Shown here one piece after another: positions 30,376-38,488 of a stretch of DNA of 45,763 nucleotides. Position numbers and translations under genes: made by a program. The stretch lies in assembly GCA_017446845.1 (NCBI GenBank), contig JAFSOQ010000108.1, forward strand, positions 1 to 45,763. Direction: 5' to 3'. Position 1 is the first letter of the stretch; each line of letters starts with the position of its first letter. The notes under the pieces were generated by a model, which did no database searches, was not told where the DNA came from, and was given only the letters and a program-made list of their open reading frames with translations. This stretch comes from Selenomonadaceae bacterium. Its GTDB lineage: Bacteria; Bacillota; Negativicutes; Selenomonadales; Selenomonadaceae.

Positions 30376-31950
30376 TTAATCATCATAAGCGACGGGCGTC
30401 ACGTCGAAAATCGGGTCGAGAGCTTTCATATCGTCAAGGACATTTTGCGTCAACGGATTGTCGACTGACAAAACCATAAGGCTCGTGCCTTCAATCGCGG
30501 TTTTGCCGACGTTCATGCCCGAAATATTTACGCCGTGTTTGGCAAGCAAAGTGCCGACCAAACCGATAACGCCCGGCTGATTTATGTGCGGGCAAATTAA
30601 AATTCTGGCGTGCGGGTCAACGTCGACGCGGAAGCCGTTAATTTCGACGATACGTCCTTCGTTGCCGAAAAGCGTACCCGTCACGATATTTCCGTTCGCC
30701 GAGACCGTCACGAGATTTGCGAAGTCGCGAGCAATGCCGGATTTTATTTCGGAAAGATGAATGCCACGTTCAGCCGCCAAAATATTCGCGTTGACCAAAT
30801 TGACGTGTTCAAGCGCGGCACTCAACATGCCCTTTAAAACCGCAGTCGAAATCAAACTGGAATTCATGTCGGCAATTTTTCCGTTGACTTTGACTTGAAC
30901 GCTGGAAATCGGGTCTTTGCTCATGCCGGTAATCGTTCTGCCGAGTCGTTCGCCCAAGTCGAGATAAGGCGCGAGCTTTTCCAAAACGTGTCCGGGAATA
31001 TGCGGCAAGTTGACGGCGGTGGCGACGGGTTTATTGTTCAGTGCGTCGATAATTCCTTTGGCAACGTCGACAGAAACGCCGATTTGCGCTTCGACCGTCG
31101 AGGCTCCCAAATGCGGTGTCAAAATTATGTTCGGCAAATTTCTAAGCGGAGAATCTTCAGCAAGCGGTTCATTTTCAAAAACGTCGATTGCTGCACCCGC
31201 GATAATTTTTTCCGTCAAAGCGGTCGCCAAATCTTTTTCGTTGATGATTCCGCCGCGAGCACAGTTAATCAATCGAACGGTCGGTTTCATAGTTTTCATC
31301 TGTGCAAGGGAAATCATATCCTTAGTTTTATTCGTAAGCGGCATGTGGACGGTAATGAAATCTGCGCGGCGGAAAAGGTCGTCGAGTTCAAGCAGAGTGA
31401 CGCCCAAAGATTTTGCGCGTTCGGAGCTGACGAACGGGTCATGGGCGATGACGTTCATATCAAAAGATTGTGCACGTTTGGCGACGCCCGCGCCGATTTT
31501 TCCGAGTCCGATAATGCCGATAGTTTTATTTCTCAATTCGACGCCGAGGAATTTTTTTCTGTCCCAACCGCCCGCGTGCATAGTTTGATTTGCTTGCGGA
31601 ATATTTCGGCTGACGGCGAGCATCATTGCAAAGGTATGTTCGGTCGCGGCAATCGTATTTCCGTCGGGAGAATTTATGACGATAATCCCGCGTTCGGTCG
31701 CCGCCTGCACGTCGATATTATCTACGCCGACGCCCGCCCGTCCGATAATTTTCAAGTTGGCGGCGCGTTCCAAAACGTCTGCAGAAACTTTGGAGGCACT
31801 GCGAACAATCAGCGCGTCGAACTTCGGGATAATTTCCAAAAGTTCCTCGTGCGAAATTTTATCGCGGACTTCGACGTTGAAACTTTTTTTAAGTAAATCG
31901 ATACCTTCGTTGGCAATGCCGTCGACTGCCAAAATATTAAACGTGTTCAT
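30376..31950 (-). CDS. serA: D-3-phosphoglycerate dehydrogenase
   Basis: A 524-residue long-form SerA, first enzyme of serine synthesis. The substrate and NAD domains hold RAGVGVDNIDVQAATERGI, the NAD loop IGIIGLGKIGAGVA near residue 145, and NCARGGIINE. The catalytic histidine is in LTPHLGASTVEAQ near residue 280. An intervening (ASB) domain follows at about 320-450, and a C-terminal ACT domain (ILICPHINQPGVIGLVGTLL) should bind serine for feedback control. The ATG overlaps the stop of the glycosyltransferase gene (ATGA). Confidence 0.96.
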   Translation of the reverse strand: MNTFNILAVDGIANEGIDLLKKSFNVEVRDKISHEELLEIIPKFDALIVRSASKVSADVLERAANLKIIGRAGVGVDNIDVQAATERGIIVINSPDGNTIAATEHTFAMMLAVSRNIPQANQTMHAGGWDRKKFLGVELRNKTIGIIGLGKIGAGVAKRAQSFDMNVIAHDPFVSSERAKSLGVTLLELDDLFRRADFITVHMPLTNKTKDMISLAQMKTMKPTVRLINCARGGIINEKDLATALTEKIIAGAAIDVFENEPLAEDSPLRNLPNIILTPHLGASTVEAQIGVSVDVAKGIIDALNNKPVATAVNLPHIPGHVLEKLAPYLDLGERLGRTITGMSKDPISSVQVKVNGKIADMNSSLISTAVLKGMLSAALEHVNLVNANILAAERGIHLSEIKSGIARDFANLVTVSANGNIVTGTLFGNEGRIVEINGFRVDVDPHARILICPHINQPGVIGLVGTLLAKHGVNISGMNVGKTAIEGTSLMVLSVDNPLTQNVLDDMKALDPIFDVTPVAYDD

Positions 31951-32951
31951 TTTGAATCAAACTCCTTTTTAGGTTGAGTAATTTTTTCGATTGGGACGAA
32001 TTGCGACGCGTAAATCATTTTTTTGCCGTTAATCTCGTCGACAAGATAAATCGGTCGGTGTTTGCTCTCGTAAAAAATTTGCCCGATATATTCTCCGATA
32101 ATTCCCAGCGATAAAATTTGTATGCCGCCGAGGAATAACATTACCGTTATCAACGTCGGATAGCCCGCAACCGGGTCGCCGTACAAAAGTGCCATCGTCA
32201 AGACAAAAATCATGTAGAGCATTGCGCCGAACGAAATTGTAATCCCAAAGAAAGTCATCAAGCGCAGCGGCGCGGTCGTGTAGGAAGTCATGCCCTTCAT
32301 TGCCAGATTAAACAGCGAAAAATAATTCCAAGTCGTCACTCCTGCGGCTCGCGGCTGAACTTCAAACGGAATTTCTTTTTTGTGATAGCCAACCCATGTG
32401 AACAGACCTTTCGTGAATCGCTGATTCTCCCGCATGAGTTTTAACGCCTCAATGCATCTTCTGTCAAGCAGGCGAAAATCTCCGACGTCGCGTTGAATTT
32501 CGTAAGACGTGCTGAATTTTTTCATGACGGCATAAAATAAATTTGCGCAAGTTCTCTTGAGCCAAGTTTCGCCTGCGCGGTCGACACGCTTTGCACAAAC
32601 ATCGTCGTAACCTTCGCGCCACCATTTAATCATCTCGGCAATGGAACTCGGCGGATGTTGTAAGTCGGCGTCCATGATAATCACGGCGTCGCCGTCAGCG
32701 TAATCAATGCCCGCCATCATTGCGGATTCTTTTCCGAAATTTCGCGACAAGCTGATATAAGTAACTTCGTCGTGCGCGGCGGAAATTTTTTTCAACTTGG
32801 CAAGCGTGCCATCGTGACTGCCGTCGTTGACGAAAATATAATTAAATCGGCAGTCGGGGATTTTCTCAACGTGTTCCCGGACTGCCGGATAAAACATGTC
32901 GATAACTTCTTCCTCGTTGTAGCAAGGAACGATTATTGTAATTCTGTCCAT
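31947..32951 (-). CDS. GT2 glycosyltransferase, GtrB/DPM1-like membrane type
   Basis: About 334 residues. The N-terminal GT-A domain has ITIIVPCYNEEEVIDMFY, the DxD-type IMDADLQHPPSSI near residue 90 and the acceptor motif QRDVGDFRLLDRR near 150. Two C-terminal membrane helices flank a loop (LRLMTFFGITISFGAMLYMIF, then LITVMLFLGGIQILSLGIIGEYIG). Relatives transfer glucose or another sugar onto undecaprenyl phosphate for envelope glycan modification. The start is uncertain: ATG codons at 32951 and 32957 and a TTG at 32966 are close together with only a weak GGA upstream. The upstream region is decayed IS sequence, so the native promoter may have been displaced. Confidence 0.88.
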   Translation of the reverse strand: MDRITIIVPCYNEEEVIDMFYPAVREHVEKIPDCRFNYIFVNDGSHDGTLAKLKKISAAHDEVTYISLSRNFGKESAMMAGIDYADGDAVIIMDADLQHPPSSIAEMIKWWREGYDDVCAKRVDRAGETWLKRTCANLFYAVMKKFSTSYEIQRDVGDFRLLDRRCIEALKLMRENQRFTKGLFTWVGYHKKEIPFEVQPRAAGVTTWNYFSLFNLAMKGMTSYTTAPLRLMTFFGITISFGAMLYMIFVLTMALLYGDPVAGYPTLITVMLFLGGIQILSLGIIGEYIGQIFYESKHRPIYLVDEINGKKMIYASQFVPIEKITQPKKEFDSK

Positions 32952-33033
32952 TAGCATTTTTTCCAATACTTATTGATTAAATCGAGCGTTATTCTGTTTT
33001 GGTTGCCTCTGAATATGCCCGCCACCTTAATCG

Positions 33034-33126
33034 TCAATCAGAATACAATGCTTGCTTGATTCGGTGACGTGCACTCAAGCCGCGTCTGTACATCGAGATA
33101 ATTTTTCTGTCTATGCCGGAAATATC
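33034..33126 (-). pseudogene. IS256-like transposase fragment
   Basis: The minus-strand translation gives DISGIDRKIISMYRRGLSAR followed by HRIKQALYSD and a stop. This matches the region of IS256/mutator-type transposases that reads ExxxKIISMYAxGMSTRDI. About 30 codons remain, directly joined to the IS5-like fragment, so it is a mosaic of two decayed elements. Confidence 0.6.
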
Positions 33127-33136
33127 CTTTTGCCGC

Positions 33137-33247
33137 CTAGGAATAATTTGCGCCGCGTTTCCCGACAAAAAGAGGCTTAATTACAACACATTGTTCATCT
33201 GTCAAGTCTTTAGGATAACTTTGACGTTCCAAGTACTCTTTGTTCAC
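33137..33247 (-). pseudogene. IS5-like transposase N-terminal fragment
   Basis: A GTG-started open frame of 36 codons reads VNKEYLERQSYPKDLTDEQC then VVIKPLFVGKRGANYS and a stop. YPKDLTDEQxxxIxPLF is the conserved start of IS5-type transposases. The tryptophan usual after DEQ is replaced by cysteine, and the catalytic domain is missing. Confidence 0.72.
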
Positions 33248-33285
33248 AATCGCATTATATCATTTTTTACTTGTGAATACATCTT

Positions 33286-33304
33286 CTTACTTTTTCAACA
33301 GCCC
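33286..33304 (-). mobile_element. IS terminal sequence abutting the sbcC stop
   Basis: Minus-strand GGGCTGTTGAAAAAGTAAG begins at the base after the sbcC TAA. It resembles IS5-group terminal repeats and has a diverged copy at 22908-22927. Confidence 0.6.
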
Positions 33305-35953
33305 TTAACCACTGAACTTGGCATAGCTGCCCGTTTTGGTTTTGAAAACTTCAAGCCGAACGGGCATTAAATTTTTAATCTCTTCGACGTGCGAAATTAT
33401 TCCGACCAATCGCCCGCCGCGTTGCAGTTCAATTAAAGTTTTCATGGCAAAATCCAAAGTTTCCGTGTCGAGCGTTCCGAAGCCTTCGTCGATAAAAATT
33501 GTGTCGAGTTTGACGCCGCCCGAATTATTTTGCACGACCGCCGCCAATCCGAGTGCCAAACTCAACGACGCCAAAAAACTTTCGCCGCCGCTGAGAGTTT
33601 CGACCGCTCGCGCGGTGCCGGTGTAGTCGTCGACGATTTCCAAATCCAAGCCGCCCGCATATCTTTTATCGGTCACCGCCATTTTATTTTGAAAACGATA
33701 ACGCCCGCCGCTCATCTTCTCAAGCCGATTGTTTGCCTCTTCGATAACTTCTTTGAACATCGTCGCAAGATAGTAGCGTTGGAAAGAAATTTTGGAAGTT
33801 TTGCCGCTCGCCGCGTCCGATAACGTCTTCCACATCAAAAAATTTTTATCGGCGATTTTTAATTCATTGTTGACTGCAAAAATTTTTACCGAAATATTTT
33901 TCAGCTGTTCAATCTGCGTCGCGAGTTTTGTTTTGGTTTCAATCGCCGAACTGTGCGCCGTTTTTTTGTCGGCAAAAATTTTTTTCAGCGCGGAAATATC
34001 GGGCGGAGTTTTTCTCTCGACCTGCGCGGCGGCTTCGGATTTATTTTTTTGTGCTGCTTCGACGGTTGATTTTTGTGCCGCCAAATTTTTTTCCAGCCGA
34101 TTGAAATTTTCTTGAGCCGTTTGAAATGCTTTGTTGAGTTCGTCAAATTTTTTTTGCGTCGAAGAAATTTCCGCGTCAAGTAATTTTTCGTCCGATAAAT
34201 ATTTCGCGTCGATTTCCTTTGACATGTTTTCGACCATGCCGCGCAGATTGTTCGCCTTGCTTAAAAGTTTTTTGTCCTCTGCCTGCGCCGCCTCCAAAGA
34301 TTTTTCCGTATCCAGAGTTTTTATTTCGCCGTTTTTGATTCGTTCACGCCAACGCTCCAATTTCTTGACGTCCGCCGAAATTTTTTCCTTAGCCGCCTGA
34401 GCCGCCGCGACCGTCATGACTTCCGAACCTTCCGCCAAATCTTTTTCTTTGGTTTCGAGTTTGCTTTTCAAACCCGCCAAATTTTTTTCGGCTGAAGTTT
34501 TTTCTGCGTCGAGAGATTTTAATTTTGATTCGGCGGATTTAATTTGCGCGTCAGTCGGGATTGTCGAATCGTAAGTTGCGGGCGTCGGGTGATGAGTTGA
34601 ACCGCACACGGGGCAAGGCTTGCCTTTCTGCAAAGTTGACGCCAATCGCGCCGCGCTGCCCGATATTTGTCGTTCGCGAAGGTTTGCAAGATTTTTTTCT
34701 GCCGCGTCGTGTAATTTTTGAGCCGCGATTAAATCTTTTTCCGCCTCCGAAATTTTTTTCCGAAGTTCTTTTACCTCCGCCAAAAGTTTTTCGCGCGCTT
34801 GAGCGTCTTTTAATTTCTGTTCGGCGACTTTCAACTTTGCGGGCGCGTCTTGAATCGTTTCGACTTCCGCTTTGAGTTTAGCCATCAATTCATCGCAAGT
34901 CTTTTTTAATTTAAGCAGTCGTTCGACTTCCGCCGCTGATTTTTCTGCAGCTTTGTTTGCCGACTCAAGATTTTTTTGTTCCGCTTGAAGATTTTTCAGC
35001 GCGGTTTTCTTTTTGTCGAGTTCAGCCGTTTTGAGTTTTAACTCTTCGCGAAGGGATTCTTCTGCCGTGTGTTTATCGAATTCTTTTTTGGCGGCGGACA
35101 ACTCGCCCAAAATTTTTTTAAGACGATTTTCCGCCGTTTCCAGTTCGCGCGATTTTGATTCCAAGTCTTGAAATTTTTTGGATAAATTTTCTCCGTCGCT
35201 GTAATTTTTTTGCGCGTCGAGGAATTGCTCCTCCAAAGTTTTAAGTTGAGATTGAGCCGCGTCCAATTCAGCTGAAGATTTTTCCAGCATCTTCGGCAAA
35301 TCTTCTTCCGCGCCGCCGACTTCTTCCAAGTAGCTTCTTTTGCGCTCGGTCAACGTGTCGAATTTACTTTTGGCGTCGGACGCTTTTATCTTGAGTTTTT
35401 CTTCCACGCGCTTGAAAAATTCCGCGTTGAAGAGCATGTTCAATACTTCCTGCTTATCTTTGGAATTTGCCAGCAAAAATTTTTTGAACTCGCCCTGCGG
35501 CAACACGACCACTTGACGGAATTGCTCGCAATCAAATTGCAAAAGCTCGCGAACATACTCGGATACGTCTTTGGTATCGATTAGGTGACCGTCTTCCCAA
35601 ATTTCTGCCGACGCTTTTTCCTCGGTGAAACCTTCGCCGCGAATTCTCGCACGCATGTATTTCGGATTGCGCACGATTTTATAAATTTTCCCGCGCAGTG
35701 AAAATGTAAATTCGACTTCGGTTTTATAAGTCGGGGCAGCCTGTTCCGAACGCATCATCGAACCTTTTCGACCGCCGCCCGAACTTTCGCCGTAAAGTGC
35801 GTAACAAATCGCGTCGAGAATTGTCGTCTTGCCGGAACCCGTCGCGCCGTTTATCAGAAAAAAATTTTCGCCGTGCAAGCCCTTTTCAAAATCCAATTCG
35901 AGCGGCTTTACGTAGACGCCGAACGCCGTCATTTTTAATTTAATCGGTCGCAA
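33305..35953 (-). CDS. sbcC: SbcC exonuclease ATPase subunit
   Basis: An 882-residue SMC-like ATPase. The N-terminal Walker A is LINGATGSGKTTILDAICYALYG near residue 35. A long coiled coil spans about 190-720, with the zinc hook KPCPVCGSTHHP near residue 445 at its middle. The C-terminal ABC half has LSGGESFLASLSLALGLA and Walker B TIFIDEGFGTLD. With SbcD it cleaves hairpins and DNA ends blocked by protein. The start is TTG, eight bases after GGAGG, directly behind the sbcD stop. A decayed IS begins at its stop codon. Confidence 0.96.
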   Translation of the reverse strand: MRPIKLKMTAFGVYVKPLELDFEKGLHGENFFLINGATGSGKTTILDAICYALYGESSGGGRKGSMMRSEQAAPTYKTEVEFTFSLRGKIYKIVRNPKYMRARIRGEGFTEEKASAEIWEDGHLIDTKDVSEYVRELLQFDCEQFRQVVVLPQGEFKKFLLANSKDKQEVLNMLFNAEFFKRVEEKLKIKASDAKSKFDTLTERKRSYLEEVGGAEEDLPKMLEKSSAELDAAQSQLKTLEEQFLDAQKNYSDGENLSKKFQDLESKSRELETAENRLKKILGELSAAKKEFDKHTAEESLREELKLKTAELDKKKTALKNLQAEQKNLESANKAAEKSAAEVERLLKLKKTCDELMAKLKAEVETIQDAPAKLKVAEQKLKDAQAREKLLAEVKELRKKISEAEKDLIAAQKLHDAAEKNLANLRERQISGSAARLASTLQKGKPCPVCGSTHHPTPATYDSTIPTDAQIKSAESKLKSLDAEKTSAEKNLAGLKSKLETKEKDLAEGSEVMTVAAAQAAKEKISADVKKLERWRERIKNGEIKTLDTEKSLEAAQAEDKKLLSKANNLRGMVENMSKEIDAKYLSDEKLLDAEISSTQKKFDELNKAFQTAQENFNRLEKNLAAQKSTVEAAQKNKSEAAAQVERKTPPDISALKKIFADKKTAHSSAIETKTKLATQIEQLKNISVKIFAVNNELKIADKNFLMWKTLSDAASGKTSKISFQRYYLATMFKEVIEEANNRLEKMSGGRYRFQNKMAVTDKRYAGGLDLEIVDDYTGTARAVETLSGGESFLASLSLALGLAAVVQNNSGGVKLDTIFIDEGFGTLDTETLDFAMKTLIELQRGGRLVGIISHVEEIKNLMPVRLEVFKTKTGSYAKFSG

Positions 35954-35956
35954 CGT

Positions 35957-37078
35957 TCATTCCTCCTTTGAAATTTCCGCAAAAAAATCGCCCATTGCCT
36001 CGCGATAATCTTCGTTCAAATCTTCGCCCGTCTGAGCTTTGAAAAAATCCGCAAAGTAATCCAAAACCGAACTGCCCTCGCCGAAAATTATATCCGCGTC
36101 GTCTTCCGAAAAATTTTGCGGCAAATGGAATTCGACGCTTAAAAGGTGCGGGAAATTCCACGCCAATTTATCTTGGACGTTAATCACGCGTTCCGTGAGT
36201 TTTGCGCAAATGTAATCTTCAGTCTGCGGAATATTTTTCAACTCATCAAAAGTCCCTTTGACAACGCGAACATCACGACGCGGAATCAGCGGGATTTTTT
36301 TAGTCTCAACGTTGCCCGCGCCGTCAATGTCGACAAGCGTGACAGATTTTTTATGTTTTTCCTCGTCGAAAGAATATTTGAGCGGCGAACCGGCGTAGCG
36401 GACGTTATCGGCGGAAATTTTCTGCGAACGGTGCAGGTGACCGAGTGCGACGTAATTATAATCGGAAAAAATTTCCGAGCTGACATTTTCCGCACCGCCG
36501 ACGAATTTTCTTTCCGATTCGGACTCGATACCGCCCGTCAAAAACATGTGGGCAAGCGCGACGCTCCTTTTACCTGCAGGAATTTTTTGCCGTGCCAAGT
36601 CGACGTAAAATTTATTCGCGGCGTTGAAAGTCAGGCGCGCGGATTCTTCGTCGAAAAAGTTATCTTTAATATCGGCGGGTTCGAGGTAGGGAATCATTGA
36701 GAAATAAATTTCGCCGAAATCATCTTCAAGCACGACATTTTTCGGCTCGTCTTCAATTTTGGCGGCGATGTAAATATTTTGTCGCTCGAAAATTTTGCTG
36801 CCGAAATTTAAACGGGTCGCGCTGTCGTGATTGCCCGCGATTATCAACGTCGGAAGATTTTTTTCAGCCAATTTGGTCAAAGTCTCGTTAAAAAGTTCAA
36901 CGGCGTCAACGGGCGGGATATTTCGGTCGTAAATGTCGCCCGCAATTAAAATCGCGTCGGGCTTTTCGTCGCCGATGATTTTAAAAATTTCGTCGAGGAT
37001 AAAGTTTTGGTCGTCGATAAGCGGCTGACCTTTTAAAGTTTTGCCGAGGTGCCAATCAGCCGTGTGCAAAAATTTCAT
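35957..37078 (-). CDS. sbcD: SbcD exonuclease nuclease subunit
   Basis: A 373-residue calcineurin-like phosphoesterase of the Mre11/SbcD family. The metal-binding motifs are in order: MKFLHTADWHLGKTL, ILIAGDIYDRNIPP, LIIAGNHDSATRLN, SVALAHMFLTGG and VALGHLHRSQKIS. A C-terminal capping domain follows. Its ATG overlaps the hisD stop (ATGA), so its translation is coupled to a histidine biosynthesis gene. sbcC follows without a gap. Confidence 0.96.
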   Translation of the reverse strand: MKFLHTADWHLGKTLKGQPLIDDQNFILDEIFKIIGDEKPDAILIAGDIYDRNIPPVDAVELFNETLTKLAEKNLPTLIIAGNHDSATRLNFGSKIFERQNIYIAAKIEDEPKNVVLEDDFGEIYFSMIPYLEPADIKDNFFDEESARLTFNAANKFYVDLARQKIPAGKRSVALAHMFLTGGIESESERKFVGGAENVSSEIFSDYNYVALGHLHRSQKISADNVRYAGSPLKYSFDEEKHKKSVTLVDIDGAGNVETKKIPLIPRRDVRVVKGTFDELKNIPQTEDYICAKLTERVINVQDKLAWNFPHLLSVEFHLPQNFSEDDADIIFGEGSSVLDYFADFFKAQTGEDLNEDYREAMGDFFAEISKEE

Positions 37079-38403
37079 GAAAATTCCTCCCGTCTGCGAA
37101 TTGCTTCGGCGTGCGCGTGCAAACCTTCCGCCTCCGCCAATCGAATTATATCTTTCGCCGCGCAGTGTAAATCATTTTTCGTGTAGGAAATTAAACTTGT
37201 GCGCTTGAGGAAAGTTTCGACGTTGAGAACGGAATAAAATTTGGCAGTACCGCCCGTCGGCAAAACGTGATTGGGTCCGGCAAGATAATCGCCGAGCGGT
37301 TCGGGCGAATACGCTCCCAAGAAAATTGCGCCCGCGTTTTTTATTTTGGGCAACAGTGCGAACGGTTCGGCAGTCAAAAGTTCGAGATGTTCGGGCGCGG
37401 AAAAGTTTGCAAAGTCAATCGCCTCGTCCAAATTTTCGGCGACGACGATTAATCCGTTACGTTCAATTGACGTGGCGGCAATTTCTTTGCGCGGAAGTTT
37501 TTCAAGCTGAGTTTCGACTTGTGCGGAAATTTTTTCGGCGAGCGTCTGACTTGTCGTGATTAAGATACTGCAAGCAAGCGGGTCGTGTTCGGCTTGACTT
37601 AACAAATCGGCGGCGGCGTAAATCGGATTGGCATTTTCATCGGCGATAATCAAAATTTCGCTGGGACCGGCGAGCATATCAATATCGCAGTGCCCGTAAA
37701 CTTCCTTTTTGGCGAGCGTGACGAAAATATTTCCGGGACCGACGATTTTGTTGACGCGCGGAATTTGTTCTGTGCCGAAAGCCATCGCCGCAATCGCCTG
37801 CGCTCCGCCGATTTTAAAAATTTTGTCGACACCCGCGAGTTTTGCCGCCGCAAGGACGGTTTTATTTGCGTTGGGCGTGCACATGATAATTTCGCCGACG
37901 CCCGCGACTTTGGCGGGAATAATATTCATCAAGACGCTGGAAGGATAAGCCGCAGTTCCGCCGGGGACGTAGACGCCGACGCGCTCCAAAGGAATGACCG
38001 CTTGACCGAGCAGGGAATTTTCACCGCGATAAGTTATCCAAGATTTCGGAAGTTGTTCGATATGGAAACGCCGAATATTTTCCGCCGCGACTTTCAACGA
38101 CGATAAAATTTCCGAATCAATTTCAATATCCTCAAGCTCATCATTCCTAATTTCTAATTCCTCATTCCTAATTGAACTTTCGCCGTCAATTTTTTTTGTG
38201 TAGTCGATAACAGCCGCGTCGCCGAATTTCCGAACGTCGCTTACAATCCGCCGAACAATTTCAATCGCGCTCAAATCTTCGCCGAAAATTTTTTTGTTAG
38301 CCTCGCGAATCTTGGGCGACAATTCGACTTCATCAAAAGATTTTTTTGTTAAAAGTTTTTCGACAGCCTCGCGACCGATTTTTTTTGCGTTTACAATTTT
38401 CAT
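37075..38403 (-). CDS. hisD: histidinol dehydrogenase with a repeat-derived insertion
   Basis: A 442-residue enzyme that oxidises histidinol to histidine in two NAD-dependent steps. Conserved blocks include LPKSWITYRGENSLLGQAVIPLERVGVYVPGG, the catalytic Glu-His pair in LLSQAEHDPLACSI and the zinc region FSAPEHLELL. The N-terminal region has an unusual stretch at about residues 75-91 (ESSIRNEELEIRNDELED) encoded by the heptad repeat at 38141-38176, inserted in frame in a surface region before IEIDSEIL. The start is the second ATG, seven bases after GGGGG. It is not in a his operon; it leads hisD-sbcD-sbcC. Confidence 0.94.
   Translation of the reverse strand: MKIVNAKKIGREAVEKLLTKKSFDEVELSPKIREANKKIFGEDLSAIEIVRRIVSDVRKFGDAAVIDYTKKIDGESSIRNEELEIRNDELEDIEIDSEILSSLKVAAENIRRFHIEQLPKSWITYRGENSLLGQAVIPLERVGVYVPGGTAAYPSSVLMNIIPAKVAGVGEIIMCTPNANKTVLAAAKLAGVDKIFKIGGAQAIAAMAFGTEQIPRVNKIVGPGNIFVTLAKKEVYGHCDIDMLAGPSEILIIADENANPIYAAADLLSQAEHDPLACSILITTSQTLAEKISAQVETQLEKLPRKEIAATSIERNGLIVVAENLDEAIDFANFSAPEHLELLTAEPFALLPKIKNAGAIFLGAYSPEPLGDYLAGPNHVLPTGGTAKFYSVLNVETFLKRTSLISYTKNDLHCAAKDIIRLAEAEGLHAHAEAIRRREEFS
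38141..38176 (-). repeat. heptad repeat array inside hisD
   Basis: Minus-strand units (TTAGGAATGAGGAATTAG, AAATTAGGAATGA) match the dispersed heptad repeat and are translated in frame as IRNEELEIRNDEL, where no stop is formed because the TAG is out of the reading frame. Confidence 0.8.
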
Positions 38404-38437
38404 AAGCATTCCCCCATAAATAAAAAATTCTGCCGTA

Positions 38438-38466
38438 ACTTTACAGCAAAATTTTTTCTAAAGCAA
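38438..38466 (-). promoter_or_regulatory. hisD: hisD promoter
   Basis: Minus-strand TTGCTT, 17-base spacer, TAAAGT, followed by TACGGCAGAA. The same block, TTTTGYTGTAAAGTTRCGGCAGAA, occurs at the methyltransferase promoter (40098-40121). Confidence 0.6.
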
Positions 38467-38488
38467 ATATTTATATCCAAAAAATTTT

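Larger units (their letters stand above)
32952..33304. other. 353-base region of decayed IS sequence between sbcC and the glycosyltransferase
   Basis: No intact gene. Reading the minus strand from the sbcC stop: an IS end (33286-33304), a TATAAT at 33253-33258, an IS5-like transposase start (33137-33247), an IS256-like fragment (33034-33126), then about 80 bases in which I see nothing definite before the glycosyltransferase. Confidence 0.65.

Noticed and set aside
30895..31896. 333-codon plus-strand frame opposite serA
   Set aside because: It is antisense to a fully conserved serA; its length reflects codon bias and not coding.
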